A stretch of DNA of 64,000 nt from Cytophagales bacterium (lineage in GTDB: Bacteria; Bacteroidota; Bacteroidia; Cytophagales; Amoebophilaceae), in contig JAHDDH010000001.1 of the NCBI GenBank assembly GCA_020629455.1, positions 1 through 64,000 of the forward strand, written 5' to 3'. The notes beneath the pieces are model-generated. The model had not been told where the DNA came from and made no database searches. It saw nothing but the letters and a program-made list of their open reading frames with translations. The position numbers were made by a program, and so were the translations under genes. This document shows, one piece after another, positions 1 to 9,670 of this stretch (its first letter is position 1; every line of letters starts with the position of its first letter).

Positions 1-1
1 A

Positions 2-2116
2 GTCAGTCCAAAGGATCATAGTAATACGGAAAAAGTCATTACCATTTTTTATAAAGAGAATCACTACTATACCGAAGAAGATAATGAAAACAGCATTGCA
101 CAAGATGGACATTGTATGTTCAGGGCTTGCTTAGAGGCTGATGGGAGAGAAAGTCGAGATGGCGATGTGGAAAAACTGCGTGAAGAAGTTGCTAAATGTT
201 TGAAGCAAATGAAAGAGAATGGTGAAATTGTGCTTGATGTTTTAGGATCTGACCTAACTCATGGGTATGGGAAGCAAATGTTAGCTGCGATTAAGGAGAA
301 GAAAGGGGAGGGGGGGATGATGAGGGAGGAGGAAAAAAATCAAGATATATTAAACTCCTATGGTGAACTAAATAGTCTGAGTAAATTTAATACAATAAAA
401 CAAAAATTCGAACAACAAAACAATGAGGATTTTTTTAAATCATTTAAGCAATGTCAAGAAGGTGCACTGGAACTATATAAAGCCACAAAAGGGGTTTATG
501 ACTATGATGAAACAGAAGAATCTGCGGATTTAGTATCTGATATCCTTGACACTAAAGAACTATATTTAAATTACTTGTGTTCTATTTGTTTTGAAAAATA
601 TAAAGAGAAAAGTTTTCATGAAATAGTAAAATATATACTACCAGAATATGATTCTAGTAATAATTTAAAAAATGATCGAAGATTACAAAGGTTTAAAATA
701 AAAAATGAAATCAAAAATGAGCTACTGAAACTATATGTGGAGAAAAAAGGATTTTTTTCTTTTAAAGAAGAAGATATTCAAAAAATTGATTCTAAATTTC
801 AATTTCAACTAAATAATGAATTATTAAAGACCTATTTTCAGTATAAAAAAGAAGAGAATATAGATAAAAATGATATACTAAAGAAATTTAAAGCAATTGT
901 AGATTTTCATGTATTTGATATAATAGATAACAAAATAGATAACAAAATAGATAATTTAATCAAAAATTTAATAGTCGTATATTATTATGACTATATTAGT
1001 AATTCTGGTTTTAGTATAAATCAAGATCAAGAAAAATCAAAGTTGCAAAAATACGTCCTGGATAAAATACAAGATTTAGCTATTAGAGAAGACTTAATAC
1101 TAGAAAAAAAAGAATATAAATATATTAATCTATATGAAAGTAAAGAAATTTTTTTTAAAAATTTTGCGCAGTTAATTTTTAGAGTAAAGTCACACAAAAA
1201 ACATAAAAAAACAACAAGCAGCTATGGAACAGGATTTTTAACTTTTTTTGATACTATAAACATAGTAGGTAAAAAATTACCAATAAAAGAATATTATGAA
1301 CAAGCACAGTATTTATATACAGTAAAACATAATTTTGGTAGAACATTTAAACAAGCAGAAGAAATTGAGAAAGTAGAGTTGTTAGCGAATGGGGATACAA
1401 GTGGAGGTCTGGAGGTAGACTTAGATCGCGTATTTGTTATGGAGCAAGAAGAAAAAAATGATGAAAGATTTTTTGTTAACCTTAAAGAAGTTTCAAAGAA
1501 TGTAAAATATATAGCAAGCGATTATACAAATGATTTAGCATATATCGATTTGACAAAAGTCAAAAAGCCAGCTTTTAAAAGTTCCTTGTTCAATTCCAGT
1601 TTTTTTTCTTTTTTCATAGACAATGAAAAGAAAAAAAACAATGAAAAGGAAAAAAACATTTTTCTAGATGTTAGTATTATGATGAATATAGACCAGAATC
1701 CAACACAAGCAAGTCAAGATGAAATTTTAAATAAATTTTTAGATAAAGATACATCGATAAAAATGATTGGATTTCCAAGAGAAGGTATATATGATAAATA
1801 CAATGAAAAAAATGTCATGGTTATATCAATTGGTCATCAATATAAATTAAACAAGAGAGGATTTGAACTAATTATGAATGGTAATATTATAGAGCCTAAT
1901 ATAGACACAGAAAGATATACTGATTATTATCTAGTGAATGGTCTTAGGGGAATGAGTGGAGGCCCAGTATTAAATTTTAGAAAACCCGACCCCGATAGTA
2001 ATACCCAATATATTCAATATATGGGTGTAATAAGTAGAGGAGATTATATTGGAGGAGTAACAAAAATAGTTAAGCCTTCAAAAGCTATTAGAGTACAAGA
2101 TATAAAATATAATTAA
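2..2116 (+). CDS. Partial (5' end outside window) OTU-type cysteine protease / trypsin-like serine protease fusion protein
   Basis: Frame is open from base 2 (VSPKDHSNTEKVITIFYKENHYYTEEDNENSIAQDGHCMFRAC...), so the Met at 116 is probably internal. OTU Cys motif DGHCMFRA at 104-127, NHY at 59-67. C-terminal trypsin-like elements: GTGFL, YTVKHN (His 1328-1330), NDLAYIDL (Asp 1532-1534), GMSGGPVLN (Ser 1955-1957). Confidence 0.7.
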   Translation, partial: VSPKDHSNTEKVITIFYKENHYYTEEDNENSIAQDGHCMFRACLEADGRESRDGDVEKLREEVAKCLKQMKENGEIVLDVLGSDLTHGYGKQMLAAIKEKKGEGGMMREEEKNQDILNSYGELNSLSKFNTIKQKFEQQNNEDFFKSFKQCQEGALELYKATKGVYDYDETEESADLVSDILDTKELYLNYLCSICFEKYKEKSFHEIVKYILPEYDSSNNLKNDRRLQRFKIKNEIKNELLKLYVEKKGFFSFKEEDIQKIDSKFQFQLNNELLKTYFQYKKEENIDKNDILKKFKAIVDFHVFDIIDNKIDNKIDNLIKNLIVVYYYDYISNSGFSINQDQEKSKLQKYVLDKIQDLAIREDLILEKKEYKYINLYESKEIFFKNFAQLIFRVKSHKKHKKTTSSYGTGFLTFFDTINIVGKKLPIKEYYEQAQYLYTVKHNFGRTFKQAEEIEKVELLANGDTSGGLEVDLDRVFVMEQEEKNDERFFVNLKEVSKNVKYIASDYTNDLAYIDLTKVKKPAFKSSLFNSSFFSFFIDNEKKKNNEKEKNIFLDVSIMMNIDQNPTQASQDEILNKFLDKDTSIKMIGFPREGIYDKYNEKNVMVISIGHQYKLNKRGFELIMNGNIIEPNIDTERYTDYYLVNGLRGMSGGPVLNFRKPDPDSNTQYIQYMGVISRGDYIGGVTKIVKPSKAIRVQDIKYN

Positions 2117-2125
2117 AATTATATT

Positions 2126-2398
2126 ATGAAAAAAATAATTTATGTTACAGTAATGGTAACTTTAATAAAGTTACAAAGTACTATGGCAGGTAATACAGGT
2201 AGTAAATGGCAATATAGTAGTTGGACAGAAAAAGATGAGATTATAATTCAGAATAAAGCAAATTTGTACGAACAATTTTGGTTAAAAAACCATAAATATC
2301 AAAATGAAGAAGAAAAAAAAAAGAAAAAAACTAGATGGCTTAAACAAGCAGAAGAGATGTATTACATAGAAAAAAAAAGTAAAGAATACCCTTGGTAA
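2126..2398 (+). CDS. Small putatively secreted hypothetical protein
   Basis: 90 aa ORF 9 bp after the OTU/protease ORF; N-terminal signal-peptide-like MKKIIYVTVMVTLIKLQSTMAG; Lys/Glu-rich remainder. Confidence 0.5.
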   Translation: MKKIIYVTVMVTLIKLQSTMAGNTGSKWQYSSWTEKDEIIIQNKANLYEQFWLKNHKYQNEEEKKKKKTRWLKQAEEMYYIEKKSKEYPW

Positions 2399-2479
2399 AA
2401 AATTTTCATAGCACAAAAAAATATTTCAATATTTAATTTCGTAAAATCAAATGTTAAAAGTTCTACGAAATTACCCCCC

Positions 2480-2508
2480 AAGCGCAGAGCAACCCTCTGC
2501 GCTTTTTT
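2480..2508 (+). terminator. Rho-independent terminator
   Basis: AAGCGCAGAG-CAACC-CTCTGCGCTT perfect 10-bp stem followed by T-run, downstream of the 2126-2398 ORF. Confidence 0.85.
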
Positions 2509-2646
2509 ATTTTAATGATCAAGGGTTTTTCATTGTTGTCTACAGGATCATTCCAAACACAGCTGTAATATTGAGCAATACCCTCTCAAAACCTAAAGTG
2601 TTTATTCCTTTGATTTTTCTATTTTAGGCCTTTGTAAACTAACACC

Positions 2647-3672
2647 ATGACCTTAGAAAAAATCAAAACCATTGTCCTCTCACGCATGGATAACCTCGGT
2701 GATGCCGTATTACTCTTTCCACTTTTTGGCTATATCAAAACCCATTACCCACACATCAAAACCGTTTTTCTTGGCAGAAACTACAATCAAGGCATTACAC
2801 AATACTGCCAATACATCGACGCCTTCCTCAACTGGGAAACACTCAAAAAAGACCTCACCCCTTTAAAAAATCTCCAAGCCGATGCTTTCCTCTCTTGCTG
2901 TGCACACACCCATCCCCTGTTTTGGCAAAGCATGAAAGCCACCATTCCTTTGAGAGTAGGCCGTACCAGCAAAAATATCCAATGGAAAAACAGCACACAT
3001 TTGGTATGTGTCCGGAACAAAAGCAGTCAACTGCATGAAATACAACGCACTTTCAAATTTTTATATCCCCTGATCACCGGCAGACGCTTCACCATGATCG
3101 ATAGCAAAATCAAAAGATTTTTCCCCTTGTCATCCCTCACAACATTTTACGGATGGAAAAAACCCACTATCCCGCCGCACATACAAGCCATGATATCTCC
3201 TCAAAAATTTAATCTCATCCTGCACCCCAAGTCCAATGGCAATGGCAAAGAATGGTCACCAAAAAACTATGCAGCACTTATCCAATCCTTACCCCCTGAA
3301 AAATATAATATTATTGTGACAGGCACTGCCCAAGAAAAAAAAAAAATCACCACAGAATACCCTACATTATTACAAATGCCTCAAGTGCAGTACACTTTGG
3401 GGACATTATCTCTACAAGATTTTGTGGCATTAATCAACGCTGCAGATGGTTTAGTGGCCAGTGGTACAGGCCCTATACACATCGCAGCAGCCTCTGGAAT
3501 TTATGCTTTGGGCTTATATCCTACCTTCAAACCTATCCATGCTACCCGATGGAAACCCATTGGTCAAAGGGCCAGTTATTTAGAAGACCCTGTGACCCAC
3601 AGAAAAAATGCTTACCTCCATGGGATTTCTGTAGCCACTGTCAAGGAGCATTTGGAGCAATGGAAAAAATAA
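2647..3672 (+). CDS. Glycosyltransferase family 9 (heptosyltransferase-like)
   Basis: LSRMDNLGDAVLLFPLFGYIKTHYP N-terminus and late LINAADGLVASGTGPIHIAAASG motif typical of GT9. Confidence 0.85.
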   Translation: MTLEKIKTIVLSRMDNLGDAVLLFPLFGYIKTHYPHIKTVFLGRNYNQGITQYCQYIDAFLNWETLKKDLTPLKNLQADAFLSCCAHTHPLFWQSMKATIPLRVGRTSKNIQWKNSTHLVCVRNKSSQLHEIQRTFKFLYPLITGRRFTMIDSKIKRFFPLSSLTTFYGWKKPTIPPHIQAMISPQKFNLILHPKSNGNGKEWSPKNYAALIQSLPPEKYNIIVTGTAQEKKKITTEYPTLLQMPQVQYTLGTLSLQDFVALINAADGLVASGTGPIHIAAASGIYALGLYPTFKPIHATRWKPIGQRASYLEDPVTHRKNAYLHGISVATVKEHLEQWKK

Positions 3673-3713
3673 AAAATTTAAATGCCTTCTTTTCTTTTAA
3701 AAGAAATAAAAAA

Positions 3714-6332
3714 CTAAAAAGGCCATTGTTTTAAAAATACTTCCATCGCTTGAGATATTCCCTGCAAATTTTTTCCACTGCCCATGGCAAAATGAGGCTG
3801 CCCGCCACCTTTGCCCTGGATAGGCCCTAACATACTTTTTAAAATTTCATTGGCTGGGTACGTCGTTGCCAATGACCGGTCTACCATGACTAAGATAGAT
3901 ACCTGCTGCTGATAGGTGCTAGCCAAGACCCAAATATTTTGAGGATATTTTTTTTGCAGCCCAAAAGCCATTGTCTTGAGCTCATCAGCTGTATGATCTT
4001 GCACTTGAGCGGCGAGATAATATTTTTTTTCTCGAAAAATGATTTTTTTTTCCAACTGAATTTGTGTCTCATGTAATGCTTTTTGGCGATACTGTATCAA
4101 TTTTTTCTCTAAAGATTTTTTTTCCTGTATACATGTTTCTACAGCAGCCAGTACATCTTTTTGTTTGACTACGGTGCTAATTTTTGTTAGCATATGCAAG
4201 TGTTCTTGAATGTAAATTTCTGCTGCACGTCCTACCATTGCCTCTATTCTTCGTACACCTGCTGCTACAGCAGTTTCTTGTGTTATTTGAAAGATGCCTA
4301 AATCACCTGTTGCTTGTGCATGCGTGCCTCCACAGAGTTCTGTAGAATGATCGCCTATTTTTACCACGCGTACCTGTTCTCCATATTTTTCACCAAAAAG
4401 TGCTTGAGCGCCCATGTTTTTGGCTTTTGCTATAGGGATATCTTCCATAATGACCACAGGAATGTTTGCTCTGATATTTTGATTGATGATTTGTGTGATA
4501 GTTTGTATTTCTTCCGAGGTAATTTTTTGGAAATGTGTAAAATCAAAACGTAAAGATTTTGCTGTTACAAGAGAGCCTTTTTGCACCACATGTTTTCCTA
4601 GCACTTGGATGAGAGCTGCTTGCAAAAGATGAGTAGCTGTATGATGATGGGTAGTGGCCTGTCTTTGATTGGCATGTACACGCAGATGAAAAGAGCAGTT
4701 GATATCTTTAGGAAGCGTTGTAGTATAGTGGATGATTAAATCGTTTTCTTTTTGTGTTTTTATTACTTGAGTTTCCACATTATCAGCATCTATAATAACG
4801 CCTGTGTCGCCTACTTGTCCTCCGCCTTCAGGATAAAAGGGCGTTTTTTCAAATACCAATTGATGATATTTTTTGTCTTGTGTATGGATGGTGCGGTATT
4901 GTATGAGTACTGTTTTGGCTACGTGAAGTGTATTATATCCTACAAAAGTGGGTTTTGTTTCTGGGTGGATATAAATCCAATCTTGATAATGAATAGTGGT
5001 GGCTTGTTTAGAACGGTTTTGTTGTGCTTCCATGGCCTGTGAAAATCCTTTTTGATCGATAGAAAAATGATTTTCTGCTGCAATGAGTGCTGTTAAATCT
5101 GGCGGAAAGCCATAGGTATCGTATAACGTGAAGACAGTGTCACCTGAGAGGATATTTCCTTGTGTGCTTTGGATGGCTTGGTCTAAATATTGCAACCCAT
5201 TGGCCAAGGTTTTTAAAAAAGAATTTTCTTCTTCCTGAATGATTTTGGCAATGTATGATTGTTGTTGTTGGATATGAGGAGATATTTCTATGAATTGTTT
5301 TGCTACAGTATTGACTAGTTTATATAAAAAAGGTTTTTTGAAATCTAGCGCACTATAACCATACCGTATGGCCCTTCTCAAGATTCTTTTCACCACATAT
5401 CCTGCCTTTCGATTGCTAGGAATTTCTCCATCGGCTATGGCCAGCGTAATGGCACGTATATGATCTGCTATCACACGCATGGCCATGGTGATGGTAGGAC
5501 TTTCATCATATTTTTTTTGTGACATGATTTCTATTTGCCTGATGAATGGCTGGAAGATATCTGTGTCATAGTTCGATGTTTTTCCTTGCAATACCATAGC
5601 AAGTCTTTCCAAACCCATGCCTGTATCTACATGTTTTTGAGGCAAAGGGACCAGTGCTTTTGATGCTAGTCTTTGGTATTGTATAAATACCAAATTCCAT
5701 AGTTCAATCACCAGCGGATGGTCTTGATTGACAAGTGTTTGGCCTGGTATTTTTTTTCTTTCTTCTAAAGGACGTATATCGATATGAATTTCTGAAGAAG
5801 GGCCACAAGGGCCAGTAGCTCCCATTTCCCAAAAATTATCTTGTTTATTCCCTAGGATGATTTTATCTTTTGTTATATATTTTTGCCAAATTTGATAAGA
5901 GTCTTCGTCTTTAGATAAAATTTTATCTCCTGCAAAAACTGTGACATAAAGTTGTTCTATAGGCAGTTTATAAATTTGGGTGAGCAACTCCCAAGCCCAT
6001 TGAATGGCTTCTTGCTTAAAATAATCTCCAAAAGACCAGTTGCCCAACATTTCAAACAATGTATGATGGTAAGTATCTGTTCCCACAGCAGACAAATCAT
6101 TGTGTTTTCCTGAAACCCTTAAACAAGGCTGTGTATTGGCTATGCGTTTATGTTCGGGTTTTTGATGGTTGAGAAAAATATTCTTGAAAGGGTTCATTCC
6201 TGCATTCACAAACAATAGTTGAGGATCTTCTTTATTGATAATAGGTACTGCACGGGCAATTGTGTGCTGTTTTTTTTGAAAATAGGTAAGAAATTTTTGT
6301 CTGATGATGGGTGTTTTTATAGAGTTGAGCAT
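3714..6332 (-). CDS. alaS: Alanine--tRNA ligase
   Basis: 872 aa; FVNAGMNPFKNIFL, CLRVSGKHNDL, HTATHLLQAAL, ELCGGTHAQATGDLG motifs. Confidence 0.97.
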   Translation of the reverse strand: MLNSIKTPIIRQKFLTYFQKKQHTIARAVPIINKEDPQLLFVNAGMNPFKNIFLNHQKPEHKRIANTQPCLRVSGKHNDLSAVGTDTYHHTLFEMLGNWSFGDYFKQEAIQWAWELLTQIYKLPIEQLYVTVFAGDKILSKDEDSYQIWQKYITKDKIILGNKQDNFWEMGATGPCGPSSEIHIDIRPLEERKKIPGQTLVNQDHPLVIELWNLVFIQYQRLASKALVPLPQKHVDTGMGLERLAMVLQGKTSNYDTDIFQPFIRQIEIMSQKKYDESPTITMAMRVIADHIRAITLAIADGEIPSNRKAGYVVKRILRRAIRYGYSALDFKKPFLYKLVNTVAKQFIEISPHIQQQQSYIAKIIQEEENSFLKTLANGLQYLDQAIQSTQGNILSGDTVFTLYDTYGFPPDLTALIAAENHFSIDQKGFSQAMEAQQNRSKQATTIHYQDWIYIHPETKPTFVGYNTLHVAKTVLIQYRTIHTQDKKYHQLVFEKTPFYPEGGGQVGDTGVIIDADNVETQVIKTQKENDLIIHYTTTLPKDINCSFHLRVHANQRQATTHHHTATHLLQAALIQVLGKHVVQKGSLVTAKSLRFDFTHFQKITSEEIQTITQIINQNIRANIPVVIMEDIPIAKAKNMGAQALFGEKYGEQVRVVKIGDHSTELCGGTHAQATGDLGIFQITQETAVAAGVRRIEAMVGRAAEIYIQEHLHMLTKISTVVKQKDVLAAVETCIQEKKSLEKKLIQYRQKALHETQIQLEKKIIFREKKYYLAAQVQDHTADELKTMAFGLQKKYPQNIWVLASTYQQQVSILVMVDRSLATTYPANEILKSMLGPIQGKGGGQPHFAMGSGKNLQGISQAMEVFLKQWPF

Positions 6333-6417
6333 ATAAGGCTTTGAAAGGTTTAGGGGAGTTTTTTATATTTGTCAATTTTACCTACCCCATAAAAATAGAT
6401 AATTTTAGTATACGCAA

Positions 6418-7380
6418 ATGCCCTCTAAAAAATACTTTTACAATGCCGAAACATGTCAGTATGAAGTGATTAGCCGAAAAAAGAAATACTACTTCATACA
6501 ATTTTTTTTGTACTCAATATTTGTTTTGAGTGCTTCTTTGGGTATATTTTATACCTACACACATTTTACCGAAACACCTAAAGAAAAAAAATTAAGAAAA
6601 AAAAATGATTTTCTAGAACATCAAGTCAAAAATATACAATTAGAAATTACAGAAGCAAATTACATTCTTCAAGATTTACAAAAAAAAGACGATGATCTTT
6701 ATCGTACAATTTTTGAAGTAGCACCTATAGATCCACAGATTCGTCAAGTAGGCATGGGGGGGGTAGATCCTTATGACATCATGAGTAAACATGAACTTAT
6801 TGTAGATACCTCACAAAAAATTCAACAACTCAAACAGCGTCTCTACATTCAAGTAAAATCTTACATTTATTTGTTGAAGATGGCTGCGCAAAAAGAAGTT
6901 CAGTGGAAGTGTATACCGCTCATGCAGCCCATTGCTAAGCAACATTTAAAAAAGTTAGCTTCTGGTTTTGGCTTGCGCAATGATCCTTTTACCAAAGTAA
7001 AAAAAATGCATCATGGTATAGATTTAGTCGCCACGAAAGGGACGCCTGTATATGCCACTGGTGATGGCGTGGTACGATTAGTACATCAGAGCAATTCCTA
7101 TGGAAATCAAATTGAAATTAATCATGGGTTTGGCTATGTAACAAAATATGCCCATTTACATAAGTGGCATGTAAAGCAAGGGCAAAAAATTAAAAGAGGA
7201 CAGCTCATTGCTGAAGTAGGCAGTACAGGCCGATCACAAGCGCCACATCTGCATTACGAAGTTATTAAAAAAGGAAAAAAAGTAAATCCTATGTTGTACT
7301 TTGTGTTGAATCAGATAACGCCTGAAGCATATCACCAGGCGTTTATACAAGCAAAAAAAAAAAATCAATCTTTGGATTAA
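6418..7380 (+). CDS. M23 family metallopeptidase (LytM domain)
   Basis: N-terminal TM + coiled coil; HHGIDLVATKGTPVYATGDGVV and HLHYEVIKKGKKVNP motifs; alaS-M23-MerR order is common in Bacteroidota. Confidence 0.9.
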   Translation: MPSKKYFYNAETCQYEVISRKKKYYFIQFFLYSIFVLSASLGIFYTYTHFTETPKEKKLRKKNDFLEHQVKNIQLEITEANYILQDLQKKDDDLYRTIFEVAPIDPQIRQVGMGGVDPYDIMSKHELIVDTSQKIQQLKQRLYIQVKSYIYLLKMAAQKEVQWKCIPLMQPIAKQHLKKLASGFGLRNDPFTKVKKMHHGIDLVATKGTPVYATGDGVVRLVHQSNSYGNQIEINHGFGYVTKYAHLHKWHVKQGQKIKRGQLIAEVGSTGRSQAPHLHYEVIKKGKKVNPMLYFVLNQITPEAYHQAFIQAKKKNQSLD

Positions 7381-7388
7381 TTATTCAG

Positions 7389-7724
7389 ATGCCCTACAAG
7401 GAAATAAATACTATTGAAAAAAAATATTACACTATTGGAGAAGTGGCTAAAATGTTAGGCATTACTCCTTCACTCATTCGTTTTTGGGAAAAAAAAATTC
7501 CTAAGCTTCATCCCAAAAAAACAACTACAGGTATCAGGCAATATACGAGGCAAGATATTATAGTTATTCAAAAAATTCATCACCTCATACGGTCCCAAGG
7601 CTATACTGTGAAGGGCGCTTGTACACAGATGCAGCAAACAATAGTACAAAAATCGCCACAAGAACTCATTGCTTCGTTAGAAAAAATCAAAGATTATTTT
7701 TTAACACTGCGTAAACATTTGTAA
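7389..7724 (+). CDS. MerR family transcriptional regulator
   Basis: KKYYTIGEVAKMLGITPSLIRFWEKKIPKLHPKKTTTGIRQYTRQDI. Confidence 0.88.
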   Translation: MPYKEINTIEKKYYTIGEVAKMLGITPSLIRFWEKKIPKLHPKKTTTGIRQYTRQDIIVIQKIHHLIRSQGYTVKGACTQMQQTIVQKSPQELIASLEKIKDYFLTLRKHL

Positions 7725-7727
7725 AAA

Positions 7728-9587
7728 TCAATAAGTTTCTGTTTGTAAAATTGTTTGTAGTTGTTGACTGGAGACTTCTTTGAAAATTTTTTTCCCATTC
7801 AGCGCATAGTGTTGATGAGGCGTGTGCTGTAGTGTGTTATATAAAGTTTGCATTTCTTTGGGTGTTAAAGATTTTCCTTGTTTGATTTTATTTTTTTTTG
7901 CGAGCGTTTGGGCTATTTTTTTTTGTCGGTCCCATGCGTTGTGATAGATACCTTCTTTGTACTGTTCTATCATTGTTTCAATCACCGATTGAATAGAAGA
8001 AGCTTCCCAATCCACCGGATATCCTGATACAATCCATGTTTGATCTTGCTTATTGATTTGAAATCCTAAGGCAATCATGTCTTCTTGTATTTCTTGGAGA
8101 ATATTTTCGTCTATGGTATTTAAAACAATAGGTTCTTCATATAAACAAGATTGCGTGGCTTTTTTTTTCTGTATTTGTTGTAGATATTTTTCATACAAAA
8201 TTCGTTCATGGGCAGCGATTTGGTCTATAAGTAAGAGGCCTTTTGTGGTACGGCCAATGATGTATTGATGGTTGATCTGCAAAAAATTTTGTGCCGAAAT
8301 ATTTTCTTCTAAAGAATTTTTTTTGGTGTTTTGATTATTCGCTTTGCTTGTCAAAGTTACCATCTCTGTTTGTGCTTCTTCTACTACCAGCGTATGATCT
8401 TGGATGGCATGATCTGTTATTTGATGAAATTTTTCTAAAAATTGACACCAGTGATCTCCTTTTTTTTCGCTGGAGGGTTGATTTTTGAATTGTGTATAGT
8501 TTTGCATTTTTTCCCCCAATGTATCTCGTGTGTGTGTACTGTTGGGTTGAAATGCGTTGAAATTGACACTTTGTTCAAAATCAATCGAAGGCAAAATATT
8601 ATGTATTGCCAGGGCTTTTTTGATGCATGCTTTGAGGGTGTTATAGATCATTTTTTCGTTGTCAAATTGGATGTCTATTTTGGTAGGATGGATGTTGAAA
8701 TCAATATGTTTGGGGTCAATTTCAAGGCATAAAACATAAAACGGAAATGCTTCTTGTGCAATAAGACCTTCAAATGCATTTTTTACTGCATGGTGGAGAT
8801 AATGATTTTTGATAAATCTTTTATTAACAAAAAAAAATTGTTCACCTCTAGTTTTTTTTGCACCCTGCGGTCTGCCAATATATCCTTGTATTTTGACGTA
8901 GTCTGTATTTTCTTGGCAAGGGATCAGCTGTTTTTGGTATTCTTTGCCTAAAAGATGGATGATTCTATGACTGAGTTTGGTGCTGGGTAGCTGATAGATT
9001 TCTTTGTTGTTTTGATAGTATGTAAATTGTATGTCTGGTCTAGACAAGGCAATTCTCTGGAATGTCTCTATAATATATCTTGTTTCTACAGTGTTGGATT
9101 TTAAAAAATTTCTTCTGGTCGGTATGTTGAAAAATAAATTTTTTACACTGATATTAGTACCCACAGTAGTTGTATGTGGTTCGTGTGTGTGTATTTTATT
9201 GTTTGCAATTTGAATTTTTATGCCAATTTCTTCGGTAGCTATGCGGGTTTTCAAGGTGACTTGTGCTATTGCTGCAATGGATGCGAGGGCTTCCCCTCGA
9301 AATCCCATGCTGTAGGTATGCAATAAATCTTTGGTGGTTTTAATTTTTGAGGTTGCATGCTTTTCAAAACACATTTGTGCATCTATAGCAGACATTCCTA
9401 TGCCATTGTCTATAACTTGTATGATATTTTTTCCTGCATCTTCAATAAATAATTGTATTTTTTTTGCCTGTGCGTCAATGGCATTTTCTAATAATTCTTT
9501 GACCACTGCAGCAGGCCTTTGGATTACTTCTCCTGCAGCAATTTGATTGGCAATATTATCGGGTAAAATGTGTATGGTGGCGTACAT
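7728..9587 (-). CDS. mutL: DNA mismatch repair protein MutL
   Basis: ILPDNIANQIAAGEVIQRPAAVVKELLENAIDA, GFRGEALASIAAI. Confidence 0.96.
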   Translation of the reverse strand: MYATIHILPDNIANQIAAGEVIQRPAAVVKELLENAIDAQAKKIQLFIEDAGKNIIQVIDNGIGMSAIDAQMCFEKHATSKIKTTKDLLHTYSMGFRGEALASIAAIAQVTLKTRIATEEIGIKIQIANNKIHTHEPHTTTVGTNISVKNLFFNIPTRRNFLKSNTVETRYIIETFQRIALSRPDIQFTYYQNNKEIYQLPSTKLSHRIIHLLGKEYQKQLIPCQENTDYVKIQGYIGRPQGAKKTRGEQFFFVNKRFIKNHYLHHAVKNAFEGLIAQEAFPFYVLCLEIDPKHIDFNIHPTKIDIQFDNEKMIYNTLKACIKKALAIHNILPSIDFEQSVNFNAFQPNSTHTRDTLGEKMQNYTQFKNQPSSEKKGDHWCQFLEKFHQITDHAIQDHTLVVEEAQTEMVTLTSKANNQNTKKNSLEENISAQNFLQINHQYIIGRTTKGLLLIDQIAAHERILYEKYLQQIQKKKATQSCLYEEPIVLNTIDENILQEIQEDMIALGFQINKQDQTWIVSGYPVDWEASSIQSVIETMIEQYKEGIYHNAWDRQKKIAQTLAKKNKIKQGKSLTPKEMQTLYNTLQHTPHQHYALNGKKIFKEVSSQQLQTILQTETY

Positions 9588-9670
9588 AAATGCAGTGGAT
9601 TTTTGAGAGGTAATAGTGTTGCTTTCTTATTTTTATTTTATTTTTAATTAAGATTTTTAATTGGCATGCC

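Noticed and set aside
923-955. 12-bp tandem repeat ATAGATAACAAA (about 2.7 copies) in the OTU/protease ORF
   Set aside because: Too short; consistent with low-complexity drift in an AT-rich linker (IDNKIDNKIDN).
8077-9546. Several + strand ORFs (63-96 aa) antisense to mutL, and similar antisense ORFs across alaS, nrdA, pdhA
   Set aside because: They mirror conserved coding sequence on the opposite strand and have no family-like features; chance ORFs.
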